Assembly (NCBI RefSeq): GCF_001636425.1
Contig: NZ_KV440953.1
Location: 2,895,792 to 2,959,791 of the forward strand
DNA length: 64,000 nucleotides
DNA from: Heyndrickxia acidicola
GTDB lineage: Bacteria; Bacillota; Bacilli; Bacillales; Bacillaceae_C
Direction: 5' to 3'
Shown: one piece after another, positions 31,157 to 40,398 of the stretch
Numbering within the stretch: the stretch's first letter is position 1
Layout: the number at the start of each line of letters is the position of its first letter
The notes under the pieces: generated by a model
The model's database searches: none
Told to the model about the DNA's origin: nothing
What the model saw: only the letters and a program-made list of their open reading frames with translations
Made by a program: the position numbers and the translations under genes

Positions 31157-33475
31157 TTATCGTATAGGCTCGTTCATTGTTTCTGTCACATCAAATAAAT
31201 CAGGCTTTAAATAATCAAGCAAAAAGACAGAAGGGCTGTTTCCGAAAAAGGCCAGCCGGTGGAGAGGACGCGTCATCGCCACATACAAAAGCTTTATATC
31301 GATCTCCTCTGCCTCAAACTGTTCTGCTACTGATGAGATAATGACTGCATCAAATTCAAGTCCCTTGGACAAATGAGAGCTGACAATGACGACCTCATCC
31401 TTATTTATTTCTTCATTTTCTTTCAGACATTGTACCCTGAGATTTGAATATTGCTCAAAATACTTTGTTAGCTTTATACATTCTTCTTTCGTCTTCCCTA
31501 TAACAGCAACGGTTTTCATTCCTTCTTCATACAATTGATTTATATAATTGGTAATAGACGCGATCATGTTTTCATTGGATCCCGCAAAATAGAATATTGG
31601 TTTTTTTCCATGCCTCACAACAGGCTCCACCACCGGAAGCTCCAGCTTTAAAAGCTTCAGCAGGTCGTTTGCTGTATTCATAATTTCAACCGTAGTACGA
31701 TAGCTTTTCTGAAGCGTTTTATAGCTGGCTCTTGGAAAAATCTCATCCAGAACAATCCCCCAGTCCTTAATGCCCCGGTAGGAGTGGATTCCCTGTGCCA
31801 AATCTCCGACAATGGTAAACATATCCGTGTCAAGCGCACTCTTAAGGGCATAAAGCTGAAAATAGCTGTAATCCTGCGCCTCATCAATCACTATGTTTTT
31901 CACATGAAGCTCCTGGGAAATTCCATATATTTTCGCTTGCAGATAAAGGAGGGCTGCTAAATCCTCCATTTCATATAAGCGACTTTGGCTAAGGGAAATC
32001 TGGTGGCTGCAGAAAAACTCAATTTGCTCTTCATCCAACAAATCTGCAGCATACTTCCCAAAGATTTCACGATTTGTCACCAGCTCTTTGTAATAATAAA
32101 ACAAGTCATGCTTTGGAAAATGCTTCATGTAGTCATTAACGGATGACCTTATGGCTTTTTTTAATTCCTGCAGCTCCTCCACTTTCTTATCGAGAGCTTT
32201 CGATACAAAAAGTTTCCGTTTTTCGGCATCTCCCTTGCTGTAAAGCGCCCTGTCGAGCTTAGCATCATAAAAGTTTGTCATCTTCTCAATCATTTGCTTT
32301 TTATCTGTTCGTACATGATTTTGCAAAACCCTTTTCACTTTATCAAGTCTCCGGTAATAAGGCAGATATTGATATTCATACTGAATGAGTTTGCGCAGTT
32401 TTTTGGCACTGTACACCCGAAACTTCGATACATAGAAGTCTTCTTTAGGAAGCATTGTTCCTAAAATATCCAAAAGATAGCGATCCACAATGTCCCTGAA
32501 GCGAAGGGAGCTTTTAAAGTCTGTCAGCCATTTCATTTTCTCTGGTTCTTTTAAATCTCTGTTAATAAAAGCAAGCAGCTTTTCTTCCGGATGCTTTAAT
32601 TTTATATTTTTTCCGATACACGCTTTTACATAATCAATAAAGGTTGTTTGTAGAATATTCTCTACACCTAGCTCCGGCAGGACTTCGGATATGTAATCAA
32701 TAAATAAACGGTTTGGTGCAAGGATCATTAGATCATGGGGATTGAAACGCTCAGCATACGTATAAATGAAATATGATAAACGATGCAGGGCAATCGTCGT
32801 CTTTCCGCTTCCCGCAGCTCCTTGAACAATGATCGGTTTATTCAGGTCAGCTCGTATAATATTATTCTGCTCTTCTTGAATGGTAGACACGATTTCCGTC
32901 AGGCGGTTGCTTGCGCTCTCCGAGAGGGACATTTGCAGAAGCTCGTCAGTGGTCGTTAAATCTATATCTCTTATTTCTTCCAGTTGACCGTCTTCAATAA
33001 TATACTGTCTTTTTAAAGAGAGATATCCGTTATATTCCTCACCTTCTGCTTCATATGATACGTCACCCAGACGGCCATCATAATACAAATTGGCTACGGG
33101 TGACCTCCAGTCTACTATGATCGGCTGCTGTGTCTCCTTATCAAAAAGTGAAACCTTCCCAATATAAAGTATTTCCTTTTGATGGGTTTCAGCCCGTTCA
33201 TAATCAATCCGTGCAAAGTAAGGCTTTCCATAAAATTTCTTTAGCTTTTTTACTTCCTCGGACGTTCTTCTAAGCAAGTTGGAATTGGTCAGCATACTCA
33301 TATAGCTCATACTGCTTTCAGCCAGCTCAATTCCTTCTAATGCTTCTTTTAGCTGATCGCGAAAGGTTGCTTCATCAGACTCGGAAGCCTTAATGACGAT
33401 TTCCATGTACTTCCGGGTGAAATCCAGTCTTTCTGCTTCTTCCTCGTAGTCCTGATGCTTCAGCTTTTCCTCCAT
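31157..33475 (-). CDS. helD: HelD, RNA polymerase recycling ATPase
   Basis: A 772-residue UvrD/Rep-like protein of the HelD family. An N-terminal coiled-coil arm (about 1-100) and the Asp-Trp-Arg-Ser segment (VDWRSPVANLYYDGR) precede Walker A GAAGSGKTTIALHR (about 218-231). Later motifs are VIDEAQDYS, SYRTT, SSHLSKGLEFD and YVAMTRP. HelD binds RNA polymerase and removes it from DNA or stalled complexes. The length agrees with B. subtilis HelD. AGGGGG lies 9 bases before ATG 33475; an in-frame ATG 21 bases upstream has no such site. Confidence 0.9.
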   Translation of the reverse strand: MEEKLKHQDYEEEAERLDFTRKYMEIVIKASESDEATFRDQLKEALEGIELAESSMSYMSMLTNSNLLRRTSEEVKKLKKFYGKPYFARIDYERAETHQKEILYIGKVSLFDKETQQPIIVDWRSPVANLYYDGRLGDVSYEAEGEEYNGYLSLKRQYIIEDGQLEEIRDIDLTTTDELLQMSLSESASNRLTEIVSTIQEEQNNIIRADLNKPIIVQGAAGSGKTTIALHRLSYFIYTYAERFNPHDLMILAPNRLFIDYISEVLPELGVENILQTTFIDYVKACIGKNIKLKHPEEKLLAFINRDLKEPEKMKWLTDFKSSLRFRDIVDRYLLDILGTMLPKEDFYVSKFRVYSAKKLRKLIQYEYQYLPYYRRLDKVKRVLQNHVRTDKKQMIEKMTNFYDAKLDRALYSKGDAEKRKLFVSKALDKKVEELQELKKAIRSSVNDYMKHFPKHDLFYYYKELVTNREIFGKYAADLLDEEQIEFFCSHQISLSQSRLYEMEDLAALLYLQAKIYGISQELHVKNIVIDEAQDYSYFQLYALKSALDTDMFTIVGDLAQGIHSYRGIKDWGIVLDEIFPRASYKTLQKSYRTTVEIMNTANDLLKLLKLELPVVEPVVRHGKKPIFYFAGSNENMIASITNYINQLYEEGMKTVAVIGKTKEECIKLTKYFEQYSNLRVQCLKENEEINKDEVVIVSSHLSKGLEFDAVIISSVAEQFEAEEIDIKLLYVAMTRPLHRLAFFGNSPSVFLLDYLKPDLFDVTETMNEPIR

Positions 33476-33661
33476 TAAGTTTTTCCCCCTTTTCATTGGG
33501 CTTGAACGACAGAAAAAGCCATGAATACAGCTTGGAATTCATGACTTTCATATTAAATGAACCTTTTAAAGAGCATTTATCAAATTATGTAAAAACAAAA
33601 GACGTATTTGTGATTATAATCGATTTTGAGGAAAAAGTCTAATTATTTTGGGATTTTATTT

Positions 33662-34071
33662 AGAAAAGCGGAAGCGCCTTGCTTATCGGCGTATGGATTC
33701 CGTAGTCTTTGACTGAGATAAAGGAAACACTGCGAGGGACGAGCTGATGTTGACTTATCGCAGGGAGAAGACGGAGAAATCCACTAGCCGATAGGCGCGG
33801 GAGCTGGACAGAGAAAAGCGGAAGCGCCTTATTCATCGGCGCACGGATTCCGTAGTCTGCGACTGAGATAAAGGAAACACTGCGAGGGATGAGCTGATGT
33901 TGACTTATCGCAGGGAGAACACCGAGCAATCCACTAGCCGATCGGCGCTGGAGCTGGACCGAGAAAAGCGGAAGCGCCTTGTTCATCGGCGTATGGATTC
34001 CGTAGTCTTTGACTGAGATAAAGGAAACACTGCGAGGGACGAGCTGATGTTGACTTATCGCAGGGAGAAGT
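33662..34071. repeat. 150-bp tandem repeat, 2.7 units
   Basis: Units begin with AGAAAAGCGGAAGCGCC at 33662, 33812 and 33962, exactly 150 bases apart; the third is cut at about 34071. Each unit can fold: GCGCC...TATCGGC near the start pairs with GCCGATA-GGCGC near the end, and CTGCGA pairs with TCGCAG inside. Diverged single copies occur at 15005, 29843 and 49213. Confidence 0.85.
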
Positions 34072-34770
34072 CCTGCTGGTTGATTTCCGCTTCAGGCACT
34101 CGCTTTCCGCGGGCAGTCGGGGAGCCTCCTCGTCGCAAGCTCCTGCGGGGTCTCCCCTAACTTGCTTTTCCCGCAGGAGTCTCGCACTTTCGCTTCAATC
34201 AACTTTGGGTTTTATTCTGTTCGTGGATTTTACTCATATTTGAGTAGCGCTCCGTTCTTCCTGCCGGTTGATTTCCTCTGCCGACATTCTCTTTCCACGG
34301 ACAGTACGGGTGTCTCCTCGTCGCACTCTCCTGCAGAGTCTCCCATTAACCCTCTTTTCCCGCAGGAGTCTCGTGCCTTTCGCTTCAATCAACTTTGGGT
34401 TTTATTCTGCTCGAGGCTTTTACTCATATTTGAGTAGCGCTCTGTTCGTTCTGACGGTTCAATTCCACTGCCGGCATTCTCTTTCTAAGCACAGTTCGGA
34501 AGTCTTCTCGTCGCAAGCTCCTACGGGGTCTCCCATAACTTGCTTATCCCGCAAGCGTCTCGTGCCTTCCGTTCCAACCAACTTTGGATTTAATTCTACC
34601 CGGGGATATTACTCATATTTGAGTAGCGCTCCGTTCTTCCTGCCGGCATTCTCTTTCCACGGACGGTGCGGGAGTCTCCTCTTCTCTGCTCTCCTGTGGG
34701 GTACCCTTAACTCGCTTTCCCCGCAAGAATCTCGCGTATTTGTTCAACTCAATACTGAGCTTTAGCAGAG
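34072..34770. repeat. 190-bp tandem repeat, about 3.7 units
   Basis: The marker CGCTTCAATC occurs at 34191 and 34381 (CGTTCCAACC at 34570), giving 190- and 189-base periods. ACTCATATTTGAGTAGCGCT recurs in each unit. Units contain GC-rich CCGCAGGAGTCTCG and CCTGCGGGGTCTCCC blocks that can pair, and they diverge from left to right. Confidence 0.85.
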
Positions 34771-34776
34771 TCTTTT

Positions 34777-35757
34777 TTAGAAATCCATTCGCAAAACGAT
34801 TTTGCCTTTGTTGAGATTGTTCTGCATTTTATCATGTGCTTCGTTTACTTCATGTATGTCCCAAACGGAATCAATAATCGGCTTTAACCGGCCTTCTTCA
34901 AAGAGTGCCAAGGAGAAATCAGTGAATTTCTTTGTAAGTTCAATCTTTTGGTCCTGGGATTGCGACCGGAGAGTACTCCCGATGAGGCTTATGCGCTTCA
35001 TCATCAGCTGCATAATATTAAACCCTTCTATTTTGCCGCCTCCCATGGTGCCAATAAAAATAATTTTCCCATCCTTTGAAACCGACTCGAGATTTCTCTC
35101 ATAATAAGAGGCGCCTACAAAATCCAATATCAAATTGACGCCATTCCCATTAGTATACTCTTTTACCTTGTCAGAAAAAGAGTCCGTACGGTAATTAATA
35201 CCGTAGTCCGCTCCAAGCTTTGCACAAAAATCAAGCTTATCCTGGCTTCCTGCAGTAACAATTGATTTAGCCCCAGCTTCTCTTACAAGCTGGATAGCAG
35301 CAGTCCCAACACCACTTGCACCTGCATGAATGAGGACATTTTGTCCTTGCTTCAGCCCGCCCAAAACAAATAAATTTAAATAAGCTGTGAGAAAGACTTC
35401 TGGAATAGCAGCGGCTTCCTCATATGAAAACCTCTCGGGAATTCGTATAGCCATTTCTGCTGGAATAACTACTTCCTCGGCATAGCCTCCGCCTGGAAGC
35501 AGGGCACATATCCGATCTCCTGGCTCCCAGCCTTTCACAGAAGGTCCCACCTCTTTTATCATTCCTGCCATTTCAAGACCCAGTATGGGCGAGGCGCCCT
35601 CAGGAGGAGGATACTGGCCTAGCTTTTGGAGCAAATCAGCACGATTAATAGCAGTGGCTTTTACACTGACTCTCAGTTCTCCCTCTCCTAATACAGTGTT
35701 TTCGTATTCACCAATTGACAGCTTCTTCGTCTGTTCATCTACAAGTACGGCTTTCAT
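34777..35757 (-). CDS. Zinc-free medium-chain quinone oxidoreductase (PIG3-like)
   Basis: A 326-residue medium-chain dehydrogenase/reductase. The N-terminal catalytic domain has INRADLLQKLGQYPPPEG and GLEMAGMI. The Rossmann domain carries VLIHAGASGVGTAAIQL (about 140-156). The structural and catalytic zinc cysteines of alcohol dehydrogenases are absent, as expected for NADPH:quinone reductases of the PIG3 (TP53I3) branch. AAGGAGG precedes ATG 35757. It is a single gene next to the repeat block. Confidence 0.88.
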   Translation of the reverse strand: MKAVLVDEQTKKLSIGEYENTVLGEGELRVSVKATAINRADLLQKLGQYPPPEGASPILGLEMAGMIKEVGPSVKGWEPGDRICALLPGGGYAEEVVIPAEMAIRIPERFSYEEAAAIPEVFLTAYLNLFVLGGLKQGQNVLIHAGASGVGTAAIQLVREAGAKSIVTAGSQDKLDFCAKLGADYGINYRTDSFSDKVKEYTNGNGVNLILDFVGASYYERNLESVSKDGKIIFIGTMGGGKIEGFNIMQLMMKRISLIGSTLRSQSQDQKIELTKKFTDFSLALFEEGRLKPIIDSVWDIHEVNEAHDKMQNNLNKGKIVLRMDF

Positions 35758-35886
35758 GACGAAACCTCCTTAATTTTTCCTTGGATTATATTAAAAAGTA
35801 GAAAATATCGCTATAATAAGTAATACAATAGTTGAATCAAGGGTGGCCGGCTTGCTCTCTTTTTAATCGAGAAGGGGTGATGCCGA

Positions 35887-35967
35887 TTGTCAGTATATGA
35901 AGCATTGATGTTTTCAGTTGCTTTTGCGTCACTGATTGTGGCAATACTGTCATTTAATAAAAAATAA
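35887..35967 (+). CDS. Holin-like type I toxin peptide (26 aa)
   Basis: A 26-residue peptide starts at TTG 35887 (AAGGGGTGAT upstream) with SVYEALMF, continues with a hydrophobic segment (about 9-21) and ends in FNKK. This is the pattern of the holin-like toxin family (TxpA/BsrG-type, Pfam Hol_Tox), in which an antisense RNA blocks a membrane-active peptide. Hairpins at 35966-36004 and 36048-36079 fit the ends of toxin and antitoxin transcripts. No clear minus-strand antitoxin promoter was found by eye. Confidence 0.75.
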   Translation: MSVYEALMFSVAFASLIVAILSFNKK

Positions 35968-36004
35968 TCCACCCTTGAGTTAGCGGCTCTTCCGGGTGGA
36001 TTCT
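35966..36004 (+). terminator. Hairpin at the end of the toxin message
   Basis: AATCCACCC and GGGTGGATT pair immediately after the toxin stop. In type I loci this region is also where the antisense RNA overlaps. Confidence 0.55.
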
Positions 36005-36047
36005 GTCTCCTGTATTGCCGGCCCCCAGAGGGAAACGACTATTGTAC

Positions 36048-36079
36048 AACCGTTGATGTTCAAAGCATCAGCGGTTTTT
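36048..36079 (+). terminator. Terminator downstream of the toxin locus
   Basis: AACCGTTGATG and CATCAGCGGTT pair around TTCAAAG, followed by a T run. Confidence 0.75.
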
Positions 36080-36180
36080 ACTATTATATGATATTATCGT
36101 ATGTCTATCCATACCATACCACAAAAGTTCAACATTATTCCAATTGAACGATTCAATAAGACAGAAAGAGGGTGAACACA

Positions 36181-36507
36181 GTGGCTCTTACCCTGTTATT
36201 ATTCATTATTGCCGGATTAGCTGAAATTGGCGGCGGTTACCTGGTTTGGCTGTGGCTCAGAGAATCAAAACCTTTTTGGTTCGGCCTATCAGGAAGCGGC
36301 ATCTTAATTTTATACGGCATTATCCCTACACTTCAGAGCTATCCGAATTTCGGGAGAGTGTATGCTGCATACGGCGGAATTTTTATTCTTCTGGCTGTTC
36401 TGTGGGGCTGGCTGGTGGATCGGAAAACCCCCGACCTTTTTGATTGGCTTGGTGCAGCGATTTGTTTAATCGGAGTAGCTGTTATGCTTTGGGCCCCGCG
36501 TTCTTGA
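36181..36507 (+). CDS. YnfA-family (UPF0060) membrane protein
   Basis: A 108-residue protein with four hydrophobic spans. It carries the UPF0060 features: [18 protein letters not shown] in the first span, [10 protein letters not shown] in the third, and [19 protein letters not shown] at the end. The family resembles small multidrug-resistance transporters; its substrate is not established here. GAGGGTGA lies 5 bases before GTG 36181; an in-frame GTG at 36172 overlaps that site. 108 residues is the usual family length. Confidence 0.88.
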   Translation: MALTLLLFIIAGLAEIGGGYLVWLWLRESKPFWFGLSGSGILILYGIIPTLQSYPNFGRVYAAYGGIFILLAVLWGWLVDRKTPDLFDWLGAAICLIGVAVMLWAPRS

Positions 36508-36556
36508 AAAGGAAAGCGGGAAGCGGCTTATTATGCCTCCCCCCACTTATCTTAGC

Positions 36557-36736
36557 TTAATTATAGGTTACTATAACCGTATATGACTGAATGGTCGCAT
36601 TACCAAATACATCTCTTACTTTAAAATAGTATTTACCTTTCGTTAAATGAATCGGCATCATTTTAGCTCTTCTATTATAAAGTAAATTACCATAAATAGG
36701 ATATGTTTGTTTATTATTTATTCCAATAATTGTTTT
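36557..36736 (-). pseudogene. C-terminal remnant of a surface or secreted protein
   Basis: A minus-strand frame without a start ends with TAA at 36557-36559 and reads NRRAKMMPIHLTKGKYY, then FKVRDVFGNATIQSYTVIV. This has the beta-rich style of an Ig-like or fibronectin-like domain at the end of a secreted protein. The frame closes upstream near 36736, where a MITE-like element begins soon after. The family is uncertain. Confidence 0.4.
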
Positions 36737-36797
36737 CTATCTGGCATCTAGAAGAACGTAAGAGGTGAGAAAATCAACAAGGGAGCCCTTCATTTAT

Positions 36798-36960
36798 TAG
36801 GGTATTTTCGCATAGATTGCAGCTTTTCGTACATTGATTAAATACGTAATTCTGTTAGTCGCCTGAGTATCTTTTCGCAAAGCATTTAAAAGTGTGTTTT
36901 TTAAACATTTTGTTTCATTTTTAGCACTTATAGCTATAAAGTTTACGAAAATAGCCTTTG
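36798..36960. repeat. MITE-like element with terminal inverted repeats
   Basis: The left arm TATTTTCGCATAGATTGCAG (36803-36822) and the right arm TAAAGTTTACGAAAATAGCC (36937-36956) are inverted relatives. Other copies lie at 40874, 42154, 42345 and 49350. No coding capacity. Confidence 0.65.
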
Positions 36961-36961
36961 A

Positions 36962-39010
36962 TTATTTATCCTTTCCCTTTGAGTCTGGATGCTTCTTTTG
37001 TGCCTTTGGCTTTAACGTATAAATTCCCCAGCGCCCTGTGTCATCTGATTTTGTTTTCTTGAATGTAATCCGGGACTTCTTTTTGAGCATTTTTTTGCCC
37101 TTTAATGCTGATTTAAAGACAACCTGTATGTTTTCATTCAGCGGCTGGATTCTCCAATTTCCATCTGCTTTCGGCTCCACTCTTCCTTCTCCCTTTACGT
37201 ACGCACTGATGGCCTTCCTGACCTCCATATTCGTGTTAATCAAAATAGGGGGCTTAGATTGTTTAAATCCTGGAAAATTCCCTCCGCCATTCGTCCGATA
37301 GCTGTTGGTGATTACAAGGAAACGCTGATTCTGCTTAAATGGCCTGCCATCTGCTCTCCTGAGATGACTAATTCTATTTGCCTGTTTATTGATGAGTGTA
37401 CCGTCCCACTTATATTTAGGCGGCTTGAGTATGTCGATTTCATATTTCAGCCCTTCGATTACATCAAAGTTATACGACTGAAACTGCTGGTTGATTAATT
37501 CCTGAGCTTTTTTGGATTTCAAATCCATTTGATTAAATTGAGAAGCCGACATTTCCAGCCATTCCTTTATCTGGTCACCCGTCATTTGTACTACCTTTAT
37601 CGTATTGTTAGCAGGATATAGATCGCCGGCAGAGTTGAGAGTCATTTCTCCCTTTGGTATATAAGTAAAATCATTAGAACCGTGTACACCTGATTTTATC
37701 GGGGCTACAGCAGACAGCAAGGGAACATTTTCATAGACGGGTTGAAGAGCTTGAATGTAATTTTTAATGTACCAGGTTTGGGCATCTGACACGAGCTGCA
37801 ATGAAGGAGTATCCTCTATTCTTGAAAAAAAACTGCTTAAAGGCACTCTTGTATGGCCAATTTTATTACGGGAAAAACGGATGGCCTTTATATGGTCCTT
37901 TTCCGCTGCTTTTAAGACAGAACGATCCGGCTTGGCAAGCGGCTCGCGTTGTTGATAGTCATAAATCTTTCGAACAAAAGAATGGGAGGATACAATATTC
38001 CATCTTCCATTTACCCGGGCTAAATTCATGTCGATAATGCCAAGACTGTTCCCCCAGTACCCTGCTTCTACTGCAGCAACGTTATTAATCCTTCCATTTT
38101 TATTATCCACTCCCTTTATTCCCTTAAATCCTGGTGAACCCGGAAAAAAACGATGGATATGGCCAAATAGAATAGCATCAATCCCTCTTACCTTGCTTAA
38201 TTGGTAAACAGAATACTCAGGGTTATTTTTTTCCCTTTGCGGGGTATCCAGTCCCGTATGGGCAAGCGCGACAATAATATCCGCTCCGGCTTTTTTCAAT
38301 TCGGGCACTATTTCATTAGCCGTTTCCGCTATGCCTTTCGCTTTAATCATCCCAGTTAGTATCCTCCTATCCCACCGCATGATAATTGGGGTCGTAAATC
38401 CAATAACTCCTACCTTTAGGACAGCAGTCCTTCCATCCTCTGTCTTTACTTTTTTGGGAATGATCATATAGGGACGAAACAAATGAACATCATTATGGGG
38501 ATCACTGTCATGGTCGTCCAAATATATATTGGCATTTACATAAGGAAAGTCAGCTGTATCCAGTGCCTTTTTTAAAAATTTCAGCCCGTAATTAAACTCA
38601 TGATTGCCAACAGTAGCTGCATCATAATGCATTTTGTTCATCGCGCGGAACACAGGATGAGTATAGCCGCCCCACAACCCCTTCACCTTTGCCATATAAT
38701 CTGCAAGAGGGTTTCCTTGTATCAGATCACCGCTGTCAAAAAGCATGGTGTTACTGGCTTCCCGCCTTGCTTTTTTAATCAGGGTAGCCGTCTTGGCAAA
38801 CCCAAATTCGTTGGTGGTAACATTTTTATAATAATCGTAATTGACAATTTGATCATGAAGATCGGTTGTTTCTAATATTCTCAAGTTTACCTGTTCTGGA
38901 GTATCATTGGATATCTTTGCGTTCGTTGAGGAGGTATAGGGAGGCAGAACCATTGCAATTAGTATGGCAGCAGCGGGCAGCAAGGTTTTTTTTCCAAAAA
39001 AGAGCTTCAC
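36962..39010 (-). CDS. cpdB: 2',3'-cyclic-nucleotide 2'-phosphodiesterase / 3'-nucleotidase
   Basis: A secreted enzyme of about 682 residues. A signal peptide comes first, then a metallophosphatase domain with ETTDLHDQI, FDSGDLIQGNP, VGNHEFNYG and LFGHIHR, and then a 5'-nucleotidase C-terminal domain with NSYRTNGGGNFPGF. It hydrolyses cyclic and 3'-nucleotides outside the cell to scavenge phosphate and nucleosides. The C-terminus has a Lys-rich extension but no LPXTG. AAGGTGAT is well placed for GTG 39010; TTG 39028 lies before it. The name follows the E. coli/B. subtilis CpdB/YfkN family. Confidence 0.85.
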   Translation of the reverse strand: MKLFFGKKTLLPAAAILIAMVLPPYTSSTNAKISNDTPEQVNLRILETTDLHDQIVNYDYYKNVTTNEFGFAKTATLIKKARREASNTMLFDSGDLIQGNPLADYMAKVKGLWGGYTHPVFRAMNKMHYDAATVGNHEFNYGLKFLKKALDTADFPYVNANIYLDDHDSDPHNDVHLFRPYMIIPKKVKTEDGRTAVLKVGVIGFTTPIIMRWDRRILTGMIKAKGIAETANEIVPELKKAGADIIVALAHTGLDTPQREKNNPEYSVYQLSKVRGIDAILFGHIHRFFPGSPGFKGIKGVDNKNGRINNVAAVEAGYWGNSLGIIDMNLARVNGRWNIVSSHSFVRKIYDYQQREPLAKPDRSVLKAAEKDHIKAIRFSRNKIGHTRVPLSSFFSRIEDTPSLQLVSDAQTWYIKNYIQALQPVYENVPLLSAVAPIKSGVHGSNDFTYIPKGEMTLNSAGDLYPANNTIKVVQMTGDQIKEWLEMSASQFNQMDLKSKKAQELINQQFQSYNFDVIEGLKYEIDILKPPKYKWDGTLINKQANRISHLRRADGRPFKQNQRFLVITNSYRTNGGGNFPGFKQSKPPILINTNMEVRKAISAYVKGEGRVEPKADGNWRIQPLNENIQVVFKSALKGKKMLKKKSRITFKKTKSDDTGRWGIYTLKPKAQKKHPDSKGKDK

Positions 39011-39339
39011 CTGATGATCACCTTCCAATACCTTTATTGTAAAAGCCCTGGTTTAAACAGCTGGTTCCAAACAGAATTAATGGTGATAGATTGCCCTTAC
39101 TCGCTAAAAATATCCTTCAGCTCTGGAAAGCATGAGGAGTGAAAGAAAAAATTGCCAGAAAAACAGAGTTTGTTTTGATTGAAGATGGTTTAATAAGGAT
39201 TCTCACGTATTCGCATGAACCGAGGTTTGCAGAAAAATATCATATTTTATTTTTCACTTGAGTTTATTACTTTGATTACAGGGAATTTTTTTGTAACATA
39301 ATAAATTGGTAGCTTTTTTAACCATTGGAGGAATGATCT
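39011..39339. other. Intergenic region between divergent genes
   Basis: A 40-codon frame at 39139-39261 reads plausibly but has a poor ribosome site and is not accepted. The promoters of cpdB and the epimerase gene must lie here; none stands out. Confidence 0.35.
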
Positions 39340-40281
39340 ATGGCAATAAGTAAAATTACATTTTTAGAAGAAGATGCTTACCAGCTCGAAAACGACCGTT
39401 TTAAGGCCACCCTTATACCAGGTCAGGGAAGCAATTTAATTTCTTTATTTGATAAAGAGAATCAGCAGGAATTATTAAGAACCCCGAAAACACGGCAGGA
39501 ATACATGGAAAGAAGAATGCTTTACGGCACACCCGTCCTCTTCCCGCCAAACCGCATTGAAGATGCCCGCTTTGAATTCGAAGGCAGGGAATATCACCTG
39601 GAGATGAATCGCACAAAAGAAAATGTGCACATCCACGGCTTTGTCCACGATAAGCAATGGAAGGTTACAGAACAGAACAATGAGGAAAATTATATCATTA
39701 CAGAAATCAACTCTGCTGATTATAAGGAGATTCTACAGCAATTCCCACACGAATTTGTGCTGCGCATGAAAATCAGTCTAACGGAAACAGGGCTGAAACA
39801 GCAGCTTTTCATTAAAAATTTGAGCGAATTGGATATGCCTGCCGGACTTGGATATCATACTACCTTCTTTTTTCCCATCGCACAATCACAGCTTTCCATT
39901 AATATTCATGAAAAATGGGAACTAAATCAGCGACATCTTCCTACAGGCAAAATGCTTAAGGTTGAGAACACGGATGAATTTAAAAACGGCATCCTTCTTA
40001 AAGGAAAACAGCTGGATGATGTGTATCCAATGCTTGACCGTAGCGCTACTATTCTACATCCTGAATTCGGGCTCAAACTGAATTATACTGTAAGTGATAA
40101 CTTTAAGCATTGGGTGCTTTTTACATCATCCGGAACCGAAGACTTCCTTGCAATTGAGCCATATTCCTGGGTAACAAACGCTCCCAACCTGGACCTGCCG
40201 GCTGAAAAAACAGGAATGCTGAGCATAAAATCAAATCAAGAAGTCGAATTCCATACGGAAATCAAAGTGAACAAGCTTTAA
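39340..40281 (+). CDS. Aldose 1-epimerase family protein
   Basis: A 313-residue beta-sandwich enzyme of the aldose epimerase superfamily. FKATLIPGQGSNLISLFD is at the start, VLFPPNRIEDARFEF follows, HIHGFVHDKQW contains a likely catalytic His, and LGYHTTFFFPI, typical of the family, lies in the middle. It interconverts the anomers of a sugar; which sugar is unknown. GGAGG lies 7-8 bases before ATG 39340. It is a single gene with its own terminator. Confidence 0.87.
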   Translation: MAISKITFLEEDAYQLENDRFKATLIPGQGSNLISLFDKENQQELLRTPKTRQEYMERRMLYGTPVLFPPNRIEDARFEFEGREYHLEMNRTKENVHIHGFVHDKQWKVTEQNNEENYIITEINSADYKEILQQFPHEFVLRMKISLTETGLKQQLFIKNLSELDMPAGLGYHTTFFFPIAQSQLSINIHEKWELNQRHLPTGKMLKVENTDEFKNGILLKGKQLDDVYPMLDRSATILHPEFGLKLNYTVSDNFKHWVLFTSSGTEDFLAIEPYSWVTNAPNLDLPAEKTGMLSIKSNQEVEFHTEIKVNKL

Positions 40282-40334
40282 CCAGCAAGCTTTGTCCCAC
40301 TTTAAATCGCAATCATAGTACTTTACTAAAAACG

Positions 40335-40389
40335 AAAAAAGCAAGAAGATGGACCCTTGGATAGAACGGACCTTCTCCTTGCTTTTTTA
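40335..40389 (+). terminator. Terminator of the epimerase gene
   Basis: AAAAAAGCAAG and CTTGCTTTTTT are the base of a long imperfect hairpin. Confidence 0.8.
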
Positions 40390-40398
40390 TAAAATGCA

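Noticed and set aside
33660-33986. Minus-strand ORF of 108 residues in the 150-bp repeats
   Set aside because: It only reads the tandem repeat in one frame because 150 is a multiple of 3. There is no ribosome site and no homology-like features.
34162-34765. Overlapping plus-strand ORFs in the 190-bp repeats
   Set aside because: Low-complexity Ser/Phe/Leu-rich translations of the repeat in two frames, without ribosome sites.
39139-39261. Plus-strand 40-codon frame starting with GTG
   Set aside because: The translation looks plausible, but the ribosome site overlaps the start and the length is within chance for AT-rich DNA.
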